DNA of 59,000 nucleotides, taken from positions 1 through 59,000 of the forward strand of contig JAMPFT010000021.1 of assembly GCA_023664305.1 (NCBI GenBank), in the 5' to 3' direction. Below, in pieces: positions 1-7,356 of the stretch (position 1 is its first letter; each line of letters opens with the position of its first letter). Source of the stretch: a bacterium. Its GTDB lineage: Bacteria; Bacillota; Clostridia; Lachnospirales; Lachnospiraceae. The position numbers and the translations under genes are program-made. The notes beneath the pieces are model-generated. The model searched no databases. It saw only the letters and a list, made by a program, of their open reading frames with translations, and was not told the DNA's origin.

Positions 1-55
1 ACAGACTGTAAATCTGCTGCAAATTGCTTCGGTGGTTCGAATCCACCCCCATCCA
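1..55 (+). tRNA. tRNA-Tyr (GTA), 5' part outside window
   Basis: The window opens in the anticodon arm. The loop reads CTGTAAA, giving anticodon GTA. It is followed by a long class II variable arm, a T arm with GGTGG/CCACC and TTCGAAT, and the 3' acceptor strand ending at 55. The long variable arm with GTA fits tRNA-Tyr. The D arm and 5' acceptor strand are missing. Confidence 0.88.
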
Positions 56-114
56 TTTGCTTGATACCATGAATATTTTTCGGGTAAAGGGCATATATAG
101 TTATAATTAAATAT

Positions 115-188
115 CGCGGGGTGGAGCAGTCTGGAAGCTCGTCGGGCTCATAACCCGAAGGTCATAGGTTCAAATCCTATCCCCGCTA
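115..188 (+). tRNA. initiator tRNA-fMet (CAT)
   Basis: The cloverleaf has anticodon loop CTCATAA (CAT). Two initiator marks are visible: three consecutive G-C pairs at the base of the anticodon stem (TCGGG/CCCGA), and a mismatched first acceptor pair (C at 115 against T at 187). No CCA is encoded; the discriminator A is followed by CT. Confidence 0.93.
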
Positions 189-227
189 CTCAGGACTTAT
201 AGAGGAGTTTCCTTTATAAGTCTTTGT

Positions 228-300
<73 letters not shown>

Positions 301-304
301 TCAG

Positions 305-339
305 ACCCTTGCGAATATTGTATTTGCAAGGGTTTTTTT
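305..339 (+). terminator. rho-independent terminator of the tRNA cluster
   Basis: Stem ACCCTTGC/GCAAGGGT with a 12-nt loop, followed by a run of seven T. It starts 5 bases after tRNA-Phe, so it should end the tRNA transcript. Confidence 0.85.
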
Positions 340-396
340 GACTCCCTCTTTGGATTGCGTTCCGGATGAAAACAAATTGCATTTGCGGAGGTCTTT

Positions 397-837
397 ATGA
401 GATATTACGAAATAGAAAATGAGATGTATCGGAGAGCAGTGGAATTGATAGAAAAGAGATATCCTGTCGGTTGGGGCGGCGCGGGTGTTGTCCGCACATC
501 TAAGGGGAATTATTATACAAGCGTATCCATTGAAACTGCCAATGCATCTGCAATCGTATGTATCGAATTGGGAGCTATGCTTGAAGCTCATAAATACAAT
601 GAAAAAGTGACGCATTGTATGTGCCTTATTCGTGATGATGAAAACTCCAAATATAGGGTATTATCACCGTGCGGCATTTGCCAGGAAAGATTGCGGTATT
701 GGGGTGAGGATGTACAAGTGGCTGTCACAACGAAAGAAGATAAAATCAGATTTGTGGAATTAGGGGAATTGCAGCCATATCACTGGACGAAGGCCTACCC
801 GGCTGACGAACTTGAGCACTGGGAAGAAGAAACATAA
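397..837 (+). CDS. cytidine/blasticidin deaminase-like protein
   Basis: A 146-aa protein of the cytidine deaminase fold. The zinc site is visible as V-C-I-E-L near residue 51 (a Cys variant of the usual H/C-A-E) and P-C-G-I-C near residue 92 (the PCxxC motif). The Glu of CIE would be the proton shuttle for hydrolytic deamination of a cytidine-like nucleoside. The size matches single-domain Cdd or blasticidin-S deaminase rather than the tRNA-editing TadA type. GGAGG lies 5 bases upstream of the ATG. It is a single-gene unit between the tRNA cluster and the structured leader at 926. The substrate cannot be told from sequence alone: pyrimidine salvage and detoxification are both possible. Confidence 0.8.
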   Translation: MRYYEIENEMYRRAVELIEKRYPVGWGGAGVVRTSKGNYYTSVSIETANASAIVCIELGAMLEAHKYNEKVTHCMCLIRDDENSKYRVLSPCGICQERLRYWGEDVQVAVTTKEDKIRFVELGELQPYHWTKAYPADELEHWEEET

Positions 838-910
838 GGACGGCAACGTTAAAGTGCTTATTTTTAAACTGATTTTAAGACTTTTAGAGCTATTTTTTTG
901 TATTGAGTCA

Positions 911-919
911 TGATATAAT
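911..919 (+). promoter_or_regulatory. extended -10 promoter of the first leader element
   Basis: TG-A-TATAAT (911-919) is an extended -10 box; no good -35 is visible. Transcription should start near 926, exactly where the repeated leader sequence AAAGGGCAG begins. The same arrangement is seen at 55677-55685, and without the TG at 26110-26115. Confidence 0.65.
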
Positions 920-925
920 GTCCGT

Positions 926-1072
926 AAAGGGCAGAGTCAAGTGCCCGAAGAAACAGCTGCCGTGCTCGCACGAGCAGATGATTCTTCGGGGATTTGACGA
1001 GCGAGAGCGACAAAGGATGCAAAGCATCCTTGGGAAAACCGTAGGTTTTTCGGGGCTCTGCCCGGGATTTGC
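926..1072 (+). ncRNA. dispersed structured leader RNA, copy A (candidate)
   Basis: Not a family I can name. An outer helix P1 pairs 929-936 (GGGCAGAG) with 1056-1063 (CTCTGCCC). A long P2 pairs 937-952 with 982-997 with one G-G mismatch and one G-U pair, capped by a CTGC/GCAG and CGTG/CACG hairpin. Two further hairpins follow: 1013-1031 (AAGGATGC/GCATCCTT, AAA loop) and about 1035-1050 (AAAACC/GGTTTT). A conserved tail CGGGATTTGC follows P1. Copy B at 55692 and short copy C at 26125 share the promoter position, P1 and tail. It sits in the 5' leader of the L,D-transpeptidase gene. Open frames on the minus strand here are by-products of the repeat. Confidence 0.55.
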
Positions 1073-1146
1073 AGCTTCATGACATAATAACCGCAAGAGA
1101 AAACGGTTGAATATGAAAAATCGAAATGTACGGTGGAGAAAGACAT

Positions 1147-3213
1147 ATGAAAACGAGTCCTTTTAACGAAACAGAAGGAAAAGATACGGAGGCGGCGATT
1201 GAGGTGAAACGCACGGATTTGGAGAAGGCTGTCGAGTCGGAGGCAACGAAAGAAGAAGCGACGAATCAGGAAACGGCGGAAGCATCCAAAGAAAACGCGT
1301 CAGATCAGAAAATGCCGGAGAAAGCAGCGCCGGACAAAGAGGCGTCAGATCAGGAAGTGCCGGAGAAAGTAGCGCAGGACGAGAAAGCGTCAGACCAGGA
1401 GATGCCGGAGAAAGCAATGCAGGACGAGAAAGCGTCAGACCAGGAGATGCCGGAGAAAACAGCGTCGGACAAAGAGGTGTCAGATCAGAAGATGCCGGAG
1501 AAAGCAGTGTCGGACAAAGAGACATCAGATCAGGAGATGCCGGAGAAAGCAGCGTCGGACAAGGAAGCATCGGAACAAGGCTCGTCGAAGGAAGAAACCG
1601 CAGCGCAGGAAACGTCAAAAGAAGAAGCGGCCACACAGGACGCCCTTGAAAAACAGGAAGACGGTTCCGGCAAAGGGAAAAGGAAGGCACCTAAAATTAT
1701 TGCTGCGGTGATAGCGGTATTATTGGTTTTGACGGCGGCGGGCTATCTTGGAACGGCTTTTTTCTATCAATCCCGTTTTTTGCCCAACACGGTTATCAAC
1801 GGAGAGGCCTGCGGAAATCTGGAAGCTTCGGAGGTGGTTCTGCTGATCGATGCACAATTGGAGGATTATTCGCTTACGGTGACGGGACGCGACTATGCGA
1901 CATGTGAGCCGGACACCCTGCTGGGCGTGATCGAAGCCGAAGATGTGGCCTTGGCCTATGTGGATACCCTGGGGGCTGTAGAGGATGTATTGACGCAGCA
2001 GAATATGTTTTTATGGCCCCAGGCCTATTTTGGAAAGCAGACGGCGAGCTACTCTATTGTGCAGGGCGTTACCTTTGACGAAGAGCTGCTGAAGAACGTT
2101 GTGAGCGGGTGGGACAGCTGTCGGGTAAAAAATATGGTAAAACCGGCGGATGCCTATATCAGCGAGTATCAGGATGAAATCAACGGGTATGAGATTATCC
2201 CGGAGACGGCGGGAACAGTGCTGAATATGGACGCGGTGTTTGAATATGTGGCGGATTGCCTTTATGCGCACGAGGAGTCCCTTGATCTGGAAGAAATGCA
2301 GTGCTATGCGGAAGCGTCCCGAAAGAGTACGGATGAAAATCTGCGGGAGACGGTGGAGACCGTCAACAAATGGCTCGGAACGAAGATCGTCTATGACTGG
2401 AATGAAAACGAGGTAGTATTGGATGTGGAGACCTTGAAGGACTGGATCTCCATCGACGGGGATGAGGCGACGTTGGACGAGGAGGCTGTGGAAAAGTTTG
2501 TAAAGGCGCAGGCAAAGCAGTACGATACCTATGGAAAAAGAAAGAACTTTGTCACCGCGCTGGGGATCACGCTTAAGCTGCAGAGTCCGAATTACGGCTG
2601 GAAGACAGATACCGCGGCAGAGACGGAGGAGCTGATCAGCCTGATCAGGCAGGGAAGCGAGGAGACGAGGGAGCCCGTATACAGCGTAAAGGCATCCCAA
2701 AAGGGCGCGAATGATGTGGGGAACTCTTACATAGAGGCAGACTTGACGCACCAGCATCTTTATGTGCATGAAAAAGGCGAGATTGTGCTTGAGACGGATT
2801 TTGTCTCGGGAAAAATGAATTCCACTCCCGGCTGCGTGACGCCGGAGGGAATTTTCGGCCTGACTTATAAGACGCTTAACGCGGTACTGAGAGGAGCCGA
2901 CTATGAGACGCCTGTGAGCTACTGGATGCCGTTTTACGGAAACTACGGCATGCATGACGCTACCTGGAGAACCAATTTTGGCGGGACAATTTACAAGGAA
3001 CACGGTTCTCACGGCTGTATTAATCTGCCGGTAGATGCGGCCGCAGCAATTTACGGGTATGTGCATACCGGCTCTCCGGTGATTTGCTATTATTACGAGG
3101 TAGACCCGCTGGAAACGCCCGCGGAGACGCAGACGCTGACGGAGGAGGAATTGTTGAATCAGGAAGAGCCGAGTTTAAGTCAGCAGGCGGAACAGTCGCA
3201 GCAGACGCAATAA
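1147..3213 (+). CDS. membrane-anchored L,D-transpeptidase (YkuD) with repeat-rich N-terminus
   Basis: A 688-aa enzyme predicted to make 3-3 peptidoglycan crosslinks or attach substrates to stem peptides outside the membrane. Order: cytoplasmic acidic low-complexity region (residues 1-175, with six 15-residue repeats at 51-140); one membrane segment at about 183-207; two PG_binding_4-like regions; C-terminal YkuD domain with catalytic motif HGSHGCIN, Cys at about 624. A short acidic tail follows. The start at 1147 is preferred over the in-frame ATG at 1126 because GGAG lies 8 bases upstream of it. Its leader carries structured element copy A. The repeat region on the cytoplasmic side is odd for this family and looks like minisatellite expansion. 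Confidence 0.9.
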   Translation: MKTSPFNETEGKDTEAAIEVKRTDLEKAVESEATKEEATNQETAEASKENASDQKMPEKAAPDKEASDQEVPEKVAQDEKASDQEMPEKAMQDEKASDQEMPEKTASDKEVSDQKMPEKAVSDKETSDQEMPEKAASDKEASEQGSSKEETAAQETSKEEAATQDALEKQEDGSGKGKRKAPKIIAAVIAVLLVLTAAGYLGTAFFYQSRFLPNTVINGEACGNLEASEVVLLIDAQLEDYSLTVTGRDYATCEPDTLLGVIEAEDVALAYVDTLGAVEDVLTQQNMFLWPQAYFGKQTASYSIVQGVTFDEELLKNVVSGWDSCRVKNMVKPADAYISEYQDEINGYEIIPETAGTVLNMDAVFEYVADCLYAHEESLDLEEMQCYAEASRKSTDENLRETVETVNKWLGTKIVYDWNENEVVLDVETLKDWISIDGDEATLDEEAVEKFVKAQAKQYDTYGKRKNFVTALGITLKLQSPNYGWKTDTAAETEELISLIRQGSEETREPVYSVKASQKGANDVGNSYIEADLTHQHLYVHEKGEIVLETDFVSGKMNSTPGCVTPEGIFGLTYKTLNAVLRGADYETPVSYWMPFYGNYGMHDATWRTNFGGTIYKEHGSHGCINLPVDAAAAIYGYVHTGSPVICYYYEVDPLETPAETQTLTEEELLNQEEPSLSQQAEQSQQTQ
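1297..1566 (+). repeat. six 45-bp tandem repeats inside the L,D-transpeptidase gene
   Basis: Six contiguous imperfect 45-bp units encode 15-residue repeats of the form ASDQ(E/K)MPEKAxxDKE. Units differ by scattered substitutions but keep the frame. The encoded segment is charged, low in hydrophobic residues and probably disordered. Confidence 0.9.
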
Positions 3214-3274
3214 AGCTTTATCCCTTACCTGGCATAAAGTGAAGTAAGAGGGTATGAGCAGATGGCGGCATGCC

Positions 3275-3675
3275 GGATTGCAGAGAGATAAAGCAGAGGA
3301 ACCGGGAAAGGCCGGATTGCAGAGAGGCAAGGCAGAGGAACCGGAAAAGGCCGGACTGCAGAGAGGCAAAGCAGGGAACCGGGAAAGGCCGGACTGCAGA
3401 GAGGCAAAGCAGAGGAATCGGGAAAGACCGGATTGCAGAGAGGCAAAGCAGGGGAACTGGGAAAGGCTGGATTGCAGAGGGGCGAAGCAGGGGAACCGGG
3501 AAAGACCGGATTGCAGAGGGGCGAAGCAGGGGAACCGGGAAAGGCCGGATTGCAGAGAGGCAAAGCAGAGGAATCGGGAAAGACCGGATTGCAGAGAGGC
3601 AAAACAGGGAAATCGGGAAAGGCCGGACTGCAGAGAGGCAAAGCAGAGGAACCGGGAAAGGCCGGACTGCAGGGG
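3275..3675 (+). repeat. ten 39-bp tandem repeats upstream of the HD gene
   Basis: Ten units beginning GGA(T/C)TGCAGAG fill 3275-3663, then a partial unit follows. All are 39 bp except the third, which is 38 bp. That one-base loss switches the frame from a GLQRGKAEEPGKA-type peptide to a DCREAKQRNRERP-type peptide. Because 39 is a multiple of three and the units lack stops, several frames on both strands are open; I do not regard them as genes. The array fills most of the 484 bases between the transpeptidase stop and the HD gene start. Confidence 0.92.
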
Positions 3676-3697
3676 TGCAGCAAGGGGAACGGAAAAG

Positions 3698-4258
3698 ATG
3701 AGCGGTAAGAACCACGGACGGCGTTCGAAACGACAGGCCGAGAGATGGCAGAGAAAGCTGAACCGTTTTCGAACCATACAGAAGCGAATAGAAAAGGCGG
3801 CGCCTGATATCCTCAGTTCCCGCAATTTCCGCCGGACGCGGGAACATATTCAGCACGGGAACGTGACGGTAAACGGCCATGTGATGGATGTGGCAAGATA
3901 TAGTCTTGCTTTGAGCGAAAAGCTTCATATCCGGTGCAGTGAGAGGGAGCTGGTGAGAGGCGCTTTGCTTCACGACTATTTTCTCTATGACTGGCATCAG
4001 CCGGATCCGGAGCATCCGCATAAGCTGCACGGGTTTTATCATCCGGGCACGGCGCTCCGAAATGCGGCAAAGGAGTACCGCCTGACCAAAAAGGAGAGAG
4101 ATATTATCAAGCATCACATGTGGCCGCTTACCGTGAAGCCGCCCCGATGCAGGGAAGCCTGGATTGTCACTGCGGCGGATAAGTGGTGCTCTCTGATGGA
4201 AACGATCCATATGCACAAAGGACACGGCGCTTTGCGGCGGCAGATGAGGGAAGAGTGA
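3698..4258 (+). CDS. HD-domain phosphohydrolase
   Basis: A 186-aa protein with a HD superfamily core: an H in the first helix (NGHVMDVA region), then GALLHDYFLYDW with the HD pair near residues 92-93, then HHMWPLT and AADKWCSL. This is the metal-binding order of HD phosphohydrolases, which cleave nucleotides or (p)ppGpp-like substrates; the substrate here is unknown. I place the start at 3698, with AAGGGG 10 bases upstream, which gives the normal family length. The frame is open back to 3254 through the 39-bp array, so an N-terminal repeat extension of 148 residues is possible but unlikely given its frame slip. The decarboxylase gene follows with a 1-base gap. Confidence 0.75.
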   Translation: MSGKNHGRRSKRQAERWQRKLNRFRTIQKRIEKAAPDILSSRNFRRTREHIQHGNVTVNGHVMDVARYSLALSEKLHIRCSERELVRGALLHDYFLYDWHQPDPEHPHKLHGFYHPGTALRNAAKEYRLTKKERDIIKHHMWPLTVKPPRCREAWIVTAADKWCSLMETIHMHKGHGALRRQMREE

Positions 4259-4259
4259 T

Positions 4260-5969
4260 TTGGAGCATTTATTTGATAAACTGGCGGCATACCGCGAAGC
4301 CGACATATATCCCTGTCATATGCCGGGGCACAAGAGAGAGGCGCTGGGAAAGCTGCCTTCTGCTCTGGCGGGAATTGACATCACGGAGATCGAGGGTTTT
4401 GATAATCTGCATCAACCGGAAGGGTTATTGCGGGAGCTGCAGCAAAGGGCGGCTGTGCTTTGCGGGGCGGAGGAAAGCTTTTACCTTGTAAACGGGAGCA
4501 CAGGAGGCGTTTTAAGTGCGGTCAGTGCGGCTCTGCCGCGGGGAGGCCGTATCCTTATGGCCAGAAACTGTCACAAGTCAGCCTATCATGCGGCTTATCT
4601 GAGGGGGCTGAAGATTTCCTATCTGTATCCGGAGTTGCTGGAGGAATATGATATTTATGAAGCGGTGACCGGCGATCAGATCCGTCTTGCTCTGGAGCGG
4701 GAGCCGGACATCGGCGCGGTTCTGATCGTCTCGCCGACCTATGAGGGCAGGATAGCGGACGTCGCCGGTATAGCACGCGTTGTTCATGACAGAGGGATTC
4801 CGCTGATCGTGGACGAGGCTCACGGCGCACATCTGGGGCTGAATCGCAGAGTCCATGAGAACAGCTGCCAGGCCGGGGCGGATCTGGTGATCCAGAGCGT
4901 ACATAAGACGCTTCCCGCGCTGACCCAGACGGCGCTGCTCCATGTGAACGGAAAACGGATAGACAGGGAACTGCTGAGACGTTTTCTGCGCATTTATCAG
5001 TCCAGCAGCCCGTCCTATCTGCTGATGGCGAGCATTGACAGCGCACTGGATTATGTGGAAAGCTGCGGAGAGGAAGTCTATGCCGCTTTTGAAAGACAAT
5101 ATCAGGGAATGCTAAAGAATCTCCGAAAATGCAGGCATTTGAGATTCCTGCCGGAGGATCCGGAAAGACAGGATCTGGGGAAGCTGGTGATCAGCGTGAA
5201 AAACACGACGATTACCGGCAAACGGTTGTATGATATTCTTTTAGATAAGTATCAGATACAGACGGAGATGGCAGCGGAGAGCTATGTGCTGGCCATGTTT
5301 ACCCTGGGCGACGGTTCGGAGGGGTACGCCAGGATGGAGCGGGCGCTGCTGGAGATCGACGGGAAGTTAGGAAAAGATTCCGGGGAGAACAGGGAAAGCG
5401 GGGGCGTATTTTGTATTCGATCGGAACGATTTCGGGAAAGGGGAGAAGAGCCGTCTTCTGCTGTTCAAGCAGAAGCATCCGAAAGCGGAAAGAGAAAGCA
5501 GGCCTCCGAAGCTTTGGCGGAAGTTCCCGGGAACGAAAAGAAAAAGCAGGCATCCGAAGCTTTGGCGGAAGTTCCCGGGAACGGAAAGAAAAAGCAGGCA
5601 TCCGAAGCTTTGGCGGAAGCGCCCTGGAACGGGAAGGAAAAGCAGCTTTCCGAGGCTTTGGCGGAAATGTCCCATGGCGGGCGGAAAGAGACAGATTCCG
5701 TTATCCCTTTGGAAACAGCCTGGGACGGAGAAAGAGAGCTGACACTTCTGTCAGAATGCGCCGGAAGGTATGCGGGAGAGTTTATCAACCTTTATCCGCC
5801 GGGAATCCCGCTGGCTGTGCCGGGAGAGCGGCTGACGGAAGAGATGGTTCGGGATGTTTTCCGCTGGCTGGAGGAAGGCCTGAACATACAGGGGCTGGAG
5901 CGGCGGGGTGGAGAGGATTTTGTTTGGACGCTGCGGAAGGAGAGCGGGAGGAGACACCCTGAAACGTGA
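4260..5969 (+). CDS. Orn/Lys/Arg decarboxylase-family PLP enzyme with repeat insert
   Basis: A 569-aa fold-type I PLP enzyme of the small Gram-positive Orn/Lys/Arg decarboxylase group. Visible: PCHMPGHKRE near the N-terminus, DEAHGAHLG (Asp near 185, cofactor ring contact) and SVHKTLPALTQ with the Schiff-base Lys near 216. The C-terminal decarboxylase domain ends in the YPPGIPL motif. Family members are about 480-490 aa; the surplus is a low-complexity insert at about 385-480, mostly four 16-residue repeats. TTG start at 4260 with AGGGAAGAG just upstream, one base after the HD gene stop, so the two are probably co-transcribed. Which amino acid is used (lysine, arginine or ornithine) cannot be read from the sequence. 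Confidence 0.88.
   Translation: MEHLFDKLAAYREADIYPCHMPGHKREALGKLPSALAGIDITEIEGFDNLHQPEGLLRELQQRAAVLCGAEESFYLVNGSTGGVLSAVSAALPRGGRILMARNCHKSAYHAAYLRGLKISYLYPELLEEYDIYEAVTGDQIRLALEREPDIGAVLIVSPTYEGRIADVAGIARVVHDRGIPLIVDEAHGAHLGLNRRVHENSCQAGADLVIQSVHKTLPALTQTALLHVNGKRIDRELLRRFLRIYQSSSPSYLLMASIDSALDYVESCGEEVYAAFERQYQGMLKNLRKCRHLRFLPEDPERQDLGKLVISVKNTTITGKRLYDILLDKYQIQTEMAAESYVLAMFTLGDGSEGYARMERALLEIDGKLGKDSGENRESGGVFCIRSERFRERGEEPSSAVQAEASESGKRKQASEALAEVPGNEKKKQASEALAEVPGNGKKKQASEALAEAPWNGKEKQLSEALAEMSHGGRKETDSVIPLETAWDGERELTLLSECAGRYAGEFINLYPPGIPLAVPGERLTEEMVRDVFRWLEEGLNIQGLERRGGEDFVWTLRKESGRRHPET
5498..5689 (+). repeat. four 48-bp tandem repeats inside the decarboxylase gene
   Basis: Four 48-bp units starting GCAG(G/C)..TCCGA encode QASEALAEVPGN(E/G)KKK-type 16-mers. 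The first three are nearly identical and the fourth has diverged. A degenerate half-unit precedes them. The frame is kept, and conserved enzyme sequence resumes on the far side. Confidence 0.9.
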
Positions 5970-5984
5970 AGTATAAATGTAAAT

Positions 5985-6082
5985 GACACCAGACGGCACT
6001 GCGAGAGATTTTGACGTCTCTTGCCAAAATTCGAGACAGCGGGCACCAAAACGCCGCCCTATGGCAATCTTTAAGCTGGTGT
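5985..6082 (+). other. possible folded RNA upstream of second HD gene
   Basis: An outer pairing ACACCAG (5986-5992) with CTGGTGT (6075-6081) encloses two local stems: GCGAGAGA/TCTCTTGC with loop TTTTGACG, and GGGC/GCCC around ACCAAAACGCC. TTGCC/GGCAA can pair as an alternative. It lies in the 168-base gap between the decarboxylase and the HD gene. No known riboswitch class recognised; only one copy is present here. Confidence 0.3.
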
Positions 6083-6137
6083 GTGCCAAAGCGCGCAAAA
6101 GGGTATAAAAATCAAAAAGACGGGAGAGAAAATAAAA

Positions 6138-6743
6138 ATGCTTACCCTCATAGAGGCCGACAGAGAGCTTAAGCTGGCGGCAAAATTAAATCCCGGGCCA
6201 TGGGAACAGCACAGTATAAGCGTCGCCAACAACGCCAGGCTGATTGCCGAAAAGACAAACGTTATGGACTGTGATCAGGCGTATGTCATGGGACTGATGC
6301 ACGATATCGGGCGCAGGGCCGGCGTAAAGGGCATCCTGCATATATTTGACGGTTACGATTATATGATGAGTATCGGGCAGGAGGAAATTGCCGCTATTTG
6401 CCTGACGCATTCCTTTCCGGGAAAGGATGTGGATTCCTATTTTGGTAAGTATGATTGCTCTCCCGGACAGAAAGAGTTTCTGCGTCAGTTTTTAGCAACT
6501 AAGCAGTATGATAATTATGATATTCTGATTCAGCTGTGCGATGCGATTTCGCTGCCGAACGGGGCGTGCATTATGGAGAAGCGTCTGGTGGATGTGGCGT
6601 TAAGATACGGCCTGCCGGACTTTACCGTAGAGAAGTGGAAAGCGTTTATGAATACCAAAAAGTATTTTGATGAATTATGCGGCTGCAATATTTATACGCT
6701 CCTGCCGAATGTCCTTGAAAATTCTTCCGTAAACCTTATTTAG
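6138..6743 (+). CDS. HD-domain protein (second)
   Basis: A 201-aa HD-domain protein, different from the one at 3698. The start of the domain reads NPGPWEQHSISVANNA, the HD pair lies in MGLMHDIGRR near residue 55, and CLTHSFPG supplies a further His. The pattern matches short HD phosphohydrolases common in clostridia whose substrate is not established. Start at 6138 chosen because GGGAGAG lies 9 bases upstream; the frame is open upstream to 6081 but through non-conserved sequence. It sits after the possible folded RNA at 5985-6082. Confidence 0.8.
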   Translation: MLTLIEADRELKLAAKLNPGPWEQHSISVANNARLIAEKTNVMDCDQAYVMGLMHDIGRRAGVKGILHIFDGYDYMMSIGQEEIAAICLTHSFPGKDVDSYFGKYDCSPGQKEFLRQFLATKQYDNYDILIQLCDAISLPNGACIMEKRLVDVALRYGLPDFTVEKWKAFMNTKKYFDELCGCNIYTLLPNVLENSSVNLI

Positions 6744-6812
6744 TTGAAGATACCGGACGGAATGCAACGGATGGAAAATATTGTAATAGTCTGATTTCAG
6801 GGGGCGTTTCCT

Positions 6813-7325
6813 ATGAACATAGTATTATATCCCTTAGAAAAAATCGAGGTTGACGGTATTCCGATTTTTTTGGGAATGAGTCAGGCTGCGGTTGAAGCGG
6901 CAATCGGCAAAGGGCAGTCTGTCAGGAACAGGCAGTATTATTATAACAATGAGATGGCAATTGACTATAACGAAGACAAGAGGGTTGAATTTATTGAGTT
7001 TTTGGGCGGGATAGACGGTTCTCTGCGCCCTGTAATTTATGGGGCTTCCGTATTTGATATCTGCGCCGATGAATTGGCGGATCTGCTGCAGCAGAAGAAC
7101 GGCGGAGGGGCGGTTGATTCAGAACAGGGCTATTCTTTTTTCTTCCTGAATATCAGCGTGGGCGTTTACCGGGAGATAAGGCCGGTCGATGTGACCGAGA
7201 TGATAGAAGAAATGAAAGCGGACGGAATATCTGTCGAAAACAATGCAGATATAGCCGCGGAAATGCGGAAGGCAAATCATTGGGCTACGATTGGGCTCGG
7301 GGCTCTTGGGTATTATCAGCGGTAA
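6813..7325 (+). CDS. uncharacterised 170-aa protein
   Basis: Not recognised with confidence. The N-terminus (IPIFLGMSQAAVEAAIGKGQ) resembles the 'GMS/TxxEVxxxLG' opening of small clostridial proteins often found beside immunity or SMI1-like genes, followed by a beta-rich acidic domain. No signal peptide or membrane segment is visible. AGGGGG lies a few bases upstream of the ATG. It lies between the second HD gene and pyruvate kinase, whose start is 31 bases downstream of its stop, so it may be co-transcribed with either neighbour. Confidence 0.6.
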   Translation: MNIVLYPLEKIEVDGIPIFLGMSQAAVEAAIGKGQSVRNRQYYYNNEMAIDYNEDKRVEFIEFLGGIDGSLRPVIYGASVFDICADELADLLQQKNGGGAVDSEQGYSFFFLNISVGVYREIRPVDVTEMIEEMKADGISVENNADIAAEMRKANHWATIGLGALGYYQR

Positions 7326-7356
7326 AGCAGAAAACAAAAAAGAGAGGGGAAGCGCT

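Noticed and set aside
908-1146. Minus-strand frames over leader copy A, similar to frames over copy B
   Set aside because: Their likeness comes from the repeated non-coding leader; no ribosome site and no known protein.
3275-3675. Array that could be taken for CRISPR repeats
   Set aside because: Units are contiguous with no unique spacers, and no cas gene is near; it is a minisatellite.
3175-4306. Long minus-strand frames over the 39-bp array and the HD gene
   Set aside because: Periodic open frames made by stop-free repeats; the plus-strand HD gene explains the conserved part.
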